Source: Azolla caroliniana (lineage: Eukaryota > Polypodiophyta). From it: a DNA stretch of 64,000 nt. The stretch covers positions 4,526,001 to 4,590,000 of the forward strand of contig JBHGNT010000002.1 of the NCBI GenBank assembly GCA_043228905.1. Direction: 5' to 3'. A program made the translations under genes and the position numbers. This document shows positions 48,501 to 56,600 of the stretch, piece after piece (position 1 is the first letter of the stretch; each line of letters starts with the position of its first letter). The notes under the pieces were generated by a model. It was given only the letters and a program-made list of their open reading frames with translations, did not search any database and was not told the DNA's origin.

Positions 48501-48934
48501 ATTATGTCATCCGATAGGGGTTCATATGGAGAAGGCCCATGTGGCATTCCTTCATCGACTAATCTCGCCAAGCCACCAATATTATAACGGGATCCTTTTG
48601 GGGGAAAGTAACAAATGGCGAAAAATACGGCCTGGTCTTTGCTTGTGGAGACTTTCACCCACATAAAACGAGCTTCTGGGTCTATCTTCATTATTTCTAT
48701 CCTATTATGTAGCTCTCTACGAAACAGTATCGCGACACCTCTAGATCCCCTAGTAGTGTGTCGACGTGAGGTTTGTCTAAAAGCAGACTCCCAACGGAAT
48801 CCTTCGACCCATGGGAGTCCTCTATTTGGGCTCTAATGTGTTTCTACCAAGAAAAGTATATCAGATACCTTTAGTATCTCCTCTAGGCGGCCGGGGTGTG
48901 CCCAGAGTGCGCTGTTACAATTCCATAAGGTCAT
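45543..48934 (-). pseudogene. LINE ORF2: endonuclease, reverse transcriptase, Cys/His C-terminus
   Basis: Starts MTLWNCNSALWAHPGR at 48934. The endonuclease shows LVETH (catalytic Glu), GDFNART, TTVDYLIG and a degenerate ANHSF in place of the usual S-D-H. Reverse transcriptase: PIPKRGDPMDPNTYRTI, QAGFRRAFSTIDHIFTLR, CCFVDFRKAFDTVPRERL, GVKQGCPLSPTLFGI, and LLYTDDIVLLSES with the Asp-Asp pair. The C-terminus has CRLCHIEIEDEYHFTCKC, a C-x2-C-H-C motif in a position typical of several LINE groups. In-frame TAG (after LVETH), TGA (after GDFNARTQS), TGA near 47467, TGA near 47357, TGA near 46960 and a frameshift near 47720 break it. The reverse transcriptase resembles CR1/RTE/algal-type LINEs more than plant L1; that placement is by eye. 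Confidence 0.85.
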
Positions 48935-48970
48935 CCTAAGTGCATTTTCTGTCACATGGGCCACACGCCG

Positions 48971-49783
48971 TCAATTAGTAGTGCGATCATTTATGATCAC
49001 TCGCCCGTCTCGGTAAAAGGCGCGATGGCCTTCTTTACGAGCTTGCATAACTCGTGGCATACAACTCTTGCGATGCTCAATTTGCATCTTAGTGAGGTCT
49101 TCATCGAGATAGATGGGGTCCCCACCCATTCCTCGAAGGATTGGTCTCTTCTTAAAGAAAGTGATTCTAGAGTCTAAGTCTTTAAATTGAAGGACTAAGG
49201 CTCTCTTCCTAGTTGTGTCACGCCCGGCCCTCCATGCTTTGGTGATAGGTAGGGCCTCTGTGTACCCTAACATTTTCCCAAGTGTTTGTGCATCCTCATT
49301 TGGGGATGCACCTTCCTTTAGCCCAGTGACACGGACATTTAAGCGTCGGGCCTGACGCATTTTCTCTTCTTCAAGGGTGGTATTAACAATATTTTCATCT
49401 TTTATTTCTTTTTTAATGTTTCTTTTAACCACATCTACCCAACCCGTTTTAGCTAACTCTATGTTATTATTAACTTCCTCTTTAACTTTTTTAATTTCGT
49501 CCTTTATATCCTCTATAGAGGATATTTCACCGTCTTCTCAAGATACCTCGATGTCCTTAAGTTGTTTTTTAAGGTCGGTGTTTTCCACTTTAAGTTGTTC
49601 TATTTCGGCCTCGAGGGCGTCTTTTTCCTCTCTATCTTTTTTCTTGTGGGTTTCGGCGTCTTTCACCCATTTTTTCTTATCCATCTCTATTTTTGTTAAA
49701 CGATTAAACATATCTAAAAAGTCCTCCTTACTTATAGCCTCGTCTTGTATATCCTTATGTTCCTTAGTTCGTTTAGACGTCAT
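48971..49783 (-). pseudogene. LINE ORF1: coiled coil, RRM-like and C-terminal RNA-binding protein
   Basis: One reading frame of 270 codons with a single TGA (about 49537). N-terminal part (MTSKRTKEH onward) is a Lys/Glu-rich coiled coil with leucine heptads (EAEIEQLKVENTDLKKQLKD). The centre, RRLNVRVTGLKEGASPNED to KRALVLQFKDLDSRITFFKK, resembles the RRM of L1-type ORF1 proteins. The end, IYLDEDLTKMQIEHRKSCMP then ARKEGHRAFYRDGRVIIND, resembles their C-terminal domain (Transposase_22 family pattern). Such proteins trimerise and coat element RNA. Usual plant L1 ORF1 proteins have a gag-like form with a zinc knuckle. There is none here. Confidence 0.75.
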
Positions 49784-50020
49784 TGTGGTGTCAATAAGAA
49801 AAAAAGGTAAAATAAATGGGTTCGAGACTTAGCCGAGTTTGTGTGTATGTTGCAATCACATCGGCATTTTGTAGCACGCGACGAGCACACCAAAAGAACC
49901 CTCCCACGAACTCGTCAAGAAAATGGCACTTCACAACGTCAAGAGAAAACGGAGAAGAAACACCCCGCGACGACGACGGTGATGACGACAGACGACGGTA
50001 GTAGACGATGATGACAGCAA

Positions 50021-50139
50021 ACAGCGGTAGTCGTCAGACGACGACAGCAACAGTCGGCAACAGACAACGGCTATAGACGATGACGACGACAATAAACGGC
50101 GATAACAATGACAAAAAGAGCCGTACACAGAGACGAGGA

Positions 50140-50186
<47 letters not shown>

Positions 50187-50331
50187 AGACGGCGACAACT
50201 GCAGATGGTAGCCGACGGCGACGGCAGCAGACAGCGGTAGTCGTCAGACGACAACAGTAACAGTCGACAGCAGACAACGACTGCAGACGACGACGACGAC
50301 AATAAACGACGACAGCAACGACAGAGAGAGA
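50021..50331 (-). repeat. 210-bp repeated monomers upstream of LINE ORF1
   Basis: ACAGCGGTAGTCGTCAGACG at 50021 recurs at 50231 and the following 95 or so bases are alike in both. The space between is filled by a GA run (50138-50185). This lies directly upstream, in minus-strand terms, of ORF1, so it may be a repeated 5' UTR. Confidence 0.7.
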
Positions 50332-50409
50332 GAGAGCTTGTGTTTGTTTGTGTGTGTGTGTTTTAGAGAGAGAGAGAAGAAGAAGAAGAAGAAGAAGAAG
50401 GAATTGGGT

Positions 50410-50464
<55 letters not shown>

Positions 50465-50507
50465 ACAGAGACGAGGAGAGAGAGGGAGAGGGAGGGAGAC
50501 AACATAA

Positions 50508-50538
<31 letters not shown>

Positions 50539-50600
50539 ACACAAAGGGGGGGGAGAGAGAGAGAGTCGAGACCACAGACGTGAGAGAGAGTGGGAGGGAG
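50135..50600. repeat. GA and GAA microsatellites
   Basis: Runs of (GA)n at 50138-50185, about 50410-50462, 50508-50535 and 50555-50565, plus (AAG)n near 50377-50400. Open frames rich in Arg-Glu or Leu-Ser here are repeat artefacts. Confidence 0.97.
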
Positions 50601-50659
50601 AGCTTGTACAATGTATAGTATATAGTATATAGTATATAGTGGATCATCTAAGAGAGAGG

Positions 50660-50860
50660 GAGGGAGGTTTCTAAACCGGTTTCCAAGCCGGTTTACAAGC
50701 CGTTTACCAAACCGGTTTAGGCTAAACCGGTTTAGCCTATTTAGCCTAAACCGGTTTGTGAACCGGCTCGGCTCAGTTCGGCTCAAGTTTGAGATCCCGT
50801 AAACGGTTTAGGCTTAGCCGGTTTGGCCTGATCCAAGCCAAACCAGCTAAGCCTAAACCG
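50660..50860. repeat. AAACCGGTTT subterminal repeat cluster
   Basis: Several AAACCGGTTT copies lie just inside the right TIR, including an 18-bp perfect palindrome GGCTAAACCGGTTTAGCC (50720-50737), and the words GGCTTAGCC and CGGCTCGGCTC. The left end has related words (CCTAAACCGTTTGGCTTAG, 45050-45068). Such repeats are typical transposase-binding regions of hAT elements; that role is inferred. Confidence 0.7.
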
Positions 50861-50886
50861 AACCGTTGCCGATCCCTAGTTGAGAC

Positions 50887-51855
50887 GTCATTTTCTATAA
50901 CAAAGGGTCGGAAACATTATGGTTTTCTTCATTAGGCTATGGTAATAGGCATTGATCGTCGAGAGTGAGTGTGTTCATGAGACTATGTTTTGTGTTGCAT
51001 TTAATGTCCCATCATGATGGTATAAACGATTTAGAGTGTGTTGCCGTGATACATGGAGAATTAATAAACTTTACTTTGGAGACTCTTGAGAGTAAAAAAA
51101 AGTGAGGAAATTACTTCCTGCTAAGAGAGTTATGGATACACATATACAATTCAAAATACTGCCCCCACATTTTGGATGATTTGTCCATGAGAAAAAATGC
51201 ATGGCCTTGAGCCTAGATTTACCATGAAGCATGCCTTATGTCGAACATTAGGGTTAGGATTAAGGAGAAGTTCAAGGAAAGATTTTAAAGCAGGAAGATG
51301 ATTAATGAAGACTGGAGTAGGATTTATGAGACTTGGAGCAAGATCAAGGAGGATTCAAGTGAGATATTAAGCATACGATAATGTTTTGGGGGTTGAATTA
51401 GTGGTAGGTATATGATTAAGGTTTGGGTGAAATTAAGTGATCGAAATTCGACTTCCAATGTAGGATTGGTAAAGTGAAGGCATGGAAGGAAATCAGACAA
51501 TACATATCTCGTGTTTACATGAAATGATGTTTAACAAATATCTCAATCATCCCACACATAAATATTTACCTTCTCATAAATGAATGCACAATTCACATAA
51601 TGTCCACCCAAAAAGAATAATAATAGTGGGAGGGTGTACTCACCTTTTGTACACAAAAATCAATGGAGTTGGATGTAAGACAAGAGATTGATTTCAGCAA
51701 ATTGGCAAGGTAGAGAACTAGGACATGTCCTATTATTTTTTTGGAAAAAAAGAAAGAAGGATAGGTCCTTTATGACGCCACTATATGTTTGTTAACATAC
51801 ATACAAATTTGATTAGGCAAGCCGCAATATATATCAAAGAAAGAGAAAGGAAGAA
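50887..51855. other. Spacer, nothing recognised
   Basis: AT-rich, with no coding or repeat signal I can support. Confidence 0.4.
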
Positions 51856-51859
51856 AGAT

Positions 51860-51975
51860 ATATTAACGTCTTCTAAGACCAAAATTTGCCCATGAGACAA
51901 TTGATTACAATAATGGGTATGTGTACCCAATCATTGAAAATAAAATTTTAAAAAACATAAATAAAAGAGTTTGAG
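51860..51975 (-). mobile_element. 5'-truncated copy of the atypical LINE (3' end only)
   Basis: ATTAACGTCTTCTAAGACC, then GCCCATGAGACAATTGATTAC, matches 45095-45145 (ATTAACGTCTTCTAAGGCC, GCCCATGAGACAATTGGTTTAC). The similarity carries on through the AT-rich stretch to about 51970 (45095-45210 in the first copy). Same strand, same 3' end point: a dead-on-arrival copy. Confidence 0.8.
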
Positions 51976-52105
51976 CATGGTACAAAAGATATTGTGGGGT
52001 GTAAGTTGTAACATGTTCTATAAAGAGAGCAAGTTTTCATTGGTTGGGGGGGGGATCAAGAGAGCCCCACATGATGCCTTTAGAAAAGCTACACTAGAGC
52101 AAGAA

Positions 52106-52125
52106 GGGGGGGGGGGGGGGGGGGG
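52106..52125. repeat. Run of 20 G
   Basis: An uninterrupted 20-base G homopolymer, capable of G-quadruplex formation and also prone to sequencing length error. Confidence 0.95.
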
Positions 52126-52247
52126 TTGGTCAGTCATTGATCGAGAAAGCCTTGCAATGACGGCACCCAAGCAGAAAACACACTGAAGTAGCAGAGATGG
52201 GAAGGTCGAGGCGGGCGTTTCTCATTGAGGCTAGGAAGGGTGGTTGT

Positions 52248-52648
52248 TGCCTTGCCAAACATGGCCAAAATGGCAAGGCAAGGGTCCAAGAGACGCCAAA
52301 CATGGTCATTAGGCAAGGTAAGGGTTCGAGAGACACGAAACATAGCTAGCAGGCAAGGTGAGGGTCAGAGAGACACCAAACATGGCCATCAGGCAAGGTA
52401 AGGGTTCGAGAGACACGAAACATAGCTAGCAGGCAAGGTGAGGGTCCGAGAGACGCCAAACATGGCCATCATGCAAGGTAAGGGTCCGAGAGACACGAAA
52501 CATAGCTAGCAGGCAAGGTGAGGGTCCGAGAGACGCCAAACATGGCCATCATGCAAGGTAAGGGTCCGAGAGACACGAAACATAGCTAGCAGGCAAGGTG
52601 AGGGTTCGAGAGACGCCAAACATGGACAACAAGCTAGGCGAGGGTTCG
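52248..52648. repeat. 40-bp minisatellite with 80-bp higher-order period
   Basis: About ten units of 40 bp alternate between two types, one with ACGAAACATAGCTAGCAGG and one with GCCAAACATGGCCATCAGG. CATAGCTAGC recurs at 52341, 52421, 52501 and 52581, exactly 80 bp apart. It ends in a GA run (52649-52670). No flanking genes explain it as a CRISPR; units touch with no spacers. Confidence 0.95.
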
Positions 52649-52799
52649 AGAGAGAGAGAGAGAGAGAGAAGGCAGGAAACGTGACGAGGATACCGAAGGA
52701 GAAGAGCAGGAGGAGGAGGAGGAGCCGATTTGAGACCAAGTTTCGATAACTATATGACGATGTGACAATGATGTGTGTGTATGTGTCTGTGTGTCTTTC

Positions 52800-53060
52800 T
52801 CTGTATCACTCTATCAAAAAAAAAAAAAAAAAAACTAACCAACCAAAACACACACACACACACACAAAAGAATTAAAGAAAAACAGAAGCAAATATATAT
52901 AATTCTTGTTAATTATCTGTACATGTATGTATTATATACATACTCTTCCATCATTTTTTGCTCTGTTTTCTTCATTCATTCATTCATTCATTCATTCTTT
53001 TGTTTTGGTTTTGTTATTTCCTTCTTCTTCTTCTTCTTCTTCTTCTTCTCATTTCTTGTC
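52800..53060. repeat. Cluster of short simple repeats
   Basis: An A-run (about 52817-52834), (CA)n (52847-52864), (ATTC)n (52974-52997) and (TTC)n (53020-53048), all upstream of PDS5. The start of the PDS5 transcript may lie within or after this stretch. Confidence 0.95.
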
Positions 53061-53107
53061 TCACTCTGTTTTTTTCTTCTTCTTTCTATTTCCCTTCCTC
53101 CTCCTGC

Positions 53108-53308
53108 TTCCTAAACCCTAACCCTAACACCTGTCCTCTGTCTCCTCCCCCCACATAAAAACCATGCTTTCCTCCCAACCTTAGCCCTCCTACCACGGCT
53201 CGTTCTGCTTCTCGTGTTTTCTGCTCCACAAAATTTGGGGTCCGAACCCTAACCCTAACCCTAGCCCTAACCCCAGGCCCTAACCCTAACCCCAGGCCCT
53301 AACCCTAA
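53108..53308. promoter_or_regulatory. Telomere-like repeats in the PDS5 upstream region
   Basis: AAACCCTAACCCTAAC at 53113-53128 and a longer cluster at 53245-53308 with about eight CCCTAA or CCCTAG units broken by CCCAGG. AAACCCTAA is the telo-box found in promoters of plant genes for replication and ribosome biogenesis. The cluster lies 320-520 bp upstream of the PDS5 start codon. Whether it is promoter or 5' UTR cannot be told. Confidence 0.6.
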
Positions 53309-53629
53309 AGCATTGCGATTCAGCTCACTTGAGATTTAGTCGACTTTAGAATCCCCAGCAGCACTCCTCCATGTTTTAGAGTTTCGAAAACGAGGAAAGG
53401 AGCAGATCAGAGCAGAGCGAATTCTCGACAGGGAAAAAGAATCCATCCATTAACGTTGTTAAAAAGAAAGCAAGCGAGGAAGGGTTTTTCTTTCAAAGAA
53501 AAGGTTTTGTTTTGAGACGTTGTCTCCGCAAATCTGAGTATCAGAAGGAGAGGAGACACGAAGACAAGGGAATAGAGAGAAGAGAGTTGAGAATCACAGA
53601 GAGTTTAAAATAATAATATATATAGAGAG

Positions 53630-56600
53630 ATGGCAGAGGGCGAACTTGTACAAGGTGATCTCGTGAAGCTTTCAGATGTGGGGAAACGGTTGCTGACTAC
53701 AGCAGGATCGACTCCTCCCAAAGAATCTCTCATTGAAGATCTGAAGGTTCCATTACTTTAACTAGAATGTGCCATATATTGGGTCTAAAATTAGAGTATT
53801 TCTCTAAATTGTCATATGGCTAACGTTGGAATGTTGTTTGGAATTGAACTTTGGAATGAGATTAATGTTGGATTGTTTTTACCATTAGAATGTTGTTCTA
53901 AATTGACATTTGAGTTTAATGATCGAGACATGCAATCAATAATCCAATGCATAAGGGTTGATTTCCTTCAGCTAAAGGTGGATAAGAGAATGAACAATGT
54001 GAGAAGAATCAAAACAAATTCTAGTGTTTAGGATTTTAGCATAGCTAACATTGGCTTCATGGAGGGTAAATGGGAGACAAAACGGTGGAAGAGCTGGACA
54101 GCTGAGGTTTTTGCGACAGTTTGGGGCCTAGGCACATGGCAACTAGCATATTATAATAGAGTTGTTGCAAGTTATGTTGCATTATAATAGAGTCGACACT
54201 TCTATTCATTGCTTTTGCTAAGAACAAACCTTTCTCTGATCAAACTTCCCTTATTCAGGCAATGCATAAAAATCAGTTTTCCAGGGTGATGGTACTATCA
54301 CTCCTCATCGAACCATATGGATTGTGTAGAGGGAGAAAATTCAGACTTAATGAGTTTTTATCATCATAACTTGAAATCCACCATCTATGTGTGAAATGGT
54401 TTCTGTCCAAATGCTAAACTGCTATACTTTGTTTACTGAATGACCAGAATTCCTTCTTTCCTCAACTGTCTGATGCAATTTTGTTTTAAAGTTGTGGTTC
54501 TACTTGATACCAAATTTTATTTGGTTATCCTATCTATTTTGAGTATATGCCAATTTGCATTGCATAACCTTTCTCAGTATGATTTTGAAGCCACATTTTC
54601 TGCACATTAGGCTTTCAATCCATATTTTGAAGGAACCACGACAATCAGGTAGCTGAAATATAGATAATAGATATATATAATGATATTGATTTTACTGTAA
54701 CGTATTCCCTGCTATGACTGTTATGCAACTATATACTTACTTTCTCTAAGACTAGCGTCCTTTTATTAAAGCTTAGTGAACAGTCCAAATGCTGAAAGTA
54801 AGATTGATGTTTGGTATAGGCGAGACCACACTGAGTTTTGGATGAGGGGTAAATTTTCCTAACTTGCCTACAGATTTTGCAATTAGAAGGTTCAATATAT
54901 TTAAACTTTTTTTATTGAAATAAATAGTGCAATTATGGTTTCACTCTACTTTCTTGGTAATGTTACAAACATAATGTATTGTAGAGATTTCCTGGTAAGT
55001 ATATTCTTTGTTATTCTACTTTCTTTCTCTATGTACCCTCGCTGTATGGTAACTATCAGACTCCCATTTTGCAGTTTTTTTCTTTTTTTAGATAGCATAC
55101 TACCAATTTCCTCAGTACAAGACAAAGAAACATGCTTCCATAAGCTGTATGCCTCATTGTAGATTTAAAGAACCCCAAAAAATATTGTTAGGAATATTGA
55201 ACAATGGGTTCTAACTATAGTTTTTCTTTACGCTTCAAGACCACAACTCAGATGTGTAGAAATATCCGCTGTATGGGAATACATGATGCCGTTTTTCATG
55301 CCTGGGCTTATATTGGGGCCTAAAAAAGGAATCTACGATTTCCTGCTTGGATTTGTTTATTAATATTTCCATATATACATGTGTATGCCATATGGAAAAA
55401 GTATTCTTCTTACATGTAGTTGTTGGGTGAAAGAGAATGGCACTTAATAAATGCTGAGGTGTTTTAATATTTGTTTTGGACTTATCTTTAGATGTGATAG
55501 ATACTTCTTTTCTGAGCTTCTAGGCCGTGCCACGGTTATGTGAGTAGGGATGTTAAACCCTTTTGTCCAAGGTATGTAAGTTGAAGTTGATAATTTTGCA
55601 CAAAGTCACTCTTGTCTTGCCAAAGGTGTAGATTACACCGGTAACTTGTGTGCTTGTAAGAGGTTGGGGATGGTGTAAATTTATATGGTGTTTTTTCTGC
55701 AGAACAATGTTGTTCCGCTCTCTTGAATCTAAAATGCTTTTTATCAATTTATACATATCGTTTTCTGTTTTACTAACAGCTGTATATCAAACTGGCTAAT
55801 TAATTCTCAAAGAAGCCTCAAAAAGAATAGTTAATTTTTATCTGTTTCTGGTGCCTGTCACAATCCTTACTCAATAAAGCCACATTGTAATGTAATAAAT
55901 AGCAACTATGTACTGTGAGCACTTTGAATTATTTCTTGTCTGTATGGATTCATCCATGTTTACAACTCTGTTTTGTCTCCTGAGTAATTCTATTTTCAAA
56001 TGTACCAACTCTGCTGTTTTATTTATATGCACTTCGACAGCAAGCTTCCACACTGCTTGGTAGATTAAAACAATCATTAAGCCAACCAGATGTGCATTCA
56101 GCAGTAAAACCATCTATGGATGCACTAATAGAACCGAGCCTTCTAAAACATGAGGATGAAGATGTGCAATTGCTGGTTGCAAAGTGTGTCAGTGATATTA
56201 TGAGGATTGCTGCTCCTGATGCTCCTTTTAGTGATGAAACATTGAAGGTAGCAGCTTTGTGCATTTTATCATTTGCTGAAACTGTGGTTCCAACTGGAAG
56301 TTACATATAAGTTATTGGGGATCTCTGCTTGCTGCCACAGGAAATTTTTGAGCTGATTGTTTCCTCCTTCAAAGGGTTAAATGATAGATCAAGTCCGTAC
56401 TTTGATATAAGAGTGAACATTCTGGAAATGGTGGCGACAACTAGGTCTTGCGTTGTTATGCTGGACCTTCAGTGTGATGATCTCATTTTGGAAATGTTCA
56501 AGACTTTCTTTGAAACAGTCAGGTAATGTGTGTGGAACTTAGTGGCTAGCTTCCCATGTTTCTGTGTAAGATGTTAGTACCAAAACTGCTGTAATCTTAG

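Larger units (their letters stand above)
45095..50640 (-). mobile_element. Atypical LINE (non-LTR retrotransposon), two ORFs, inactivated
   Basis: Minus-strand element with a repetitive 5' region (49784 to about 50640), ORF1 (49783-48971), ORF2 (48934-45543) and a 3' UTR ending GACGTTAAT at about 45095. A second copy of the 3' end at about 51863 supports this end point. ORF2 has endonuclease, reverse transcriptase and a C-terminal Cys/His motif. Unlike the other L1 pieces in this window, ORF1 is not gag-like with zinc knuckles but coiled-coil plus an RRM-like region. Six in-frame stops (five TGA, one TAG) and one frameshift inactivate it. The 5' limit is uncertain, because GA-rich repeats and hAT subterminal repeats merge there. 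Confidence 0.85.
45023..50878. mobile_element. hAT-like terminal inverted repeats enclosing a LINE
   Basis: TAGGGATCGGCAACGG at 45023-45038 is exactly repeated, inverted, at 50863-50878; the match extends loosely (GYTCRG) beyond that. The flanking 8 bases are cttgagac on the left (45015-45022) and gttgagac on the right (50879-50886), seven of eight identical. hAT transposons have TIRs of the TAGGGATGGCAA type and 8-bp target duplications. No hAT transposase is visible inside; the interior is a LINE. The simplest reading is a non-autonomous hAT element into which the LINE jumped. If the end is set one base further out (CTAGGG), the duplication is a perfect 6 bp (ttgaga). Confidence 0.65.

Noticed and set aside
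50071-50632. Leu-Ser-rich and Arg-Glu-rich frames
   Set aside because: Translation of GA/CT microsatellites.
52248-52648. CRISPR-like regular repeats
   Set aside because: 40-bp units abut with no spacers, in a plant genome, with no cas genes. It is a minisatellite.
53245-53308. True telomere end
   Set aside because: Only about 60 bp, degenerate, and flanked by gene sequence on both sides.
54000-56040. Extra exon between PDS5 exons 1 and 2
   Set aside because: Exon 1 joins exon 2 in phase with the expected start of the HEAT region, and no frame in between looks like PDS5.
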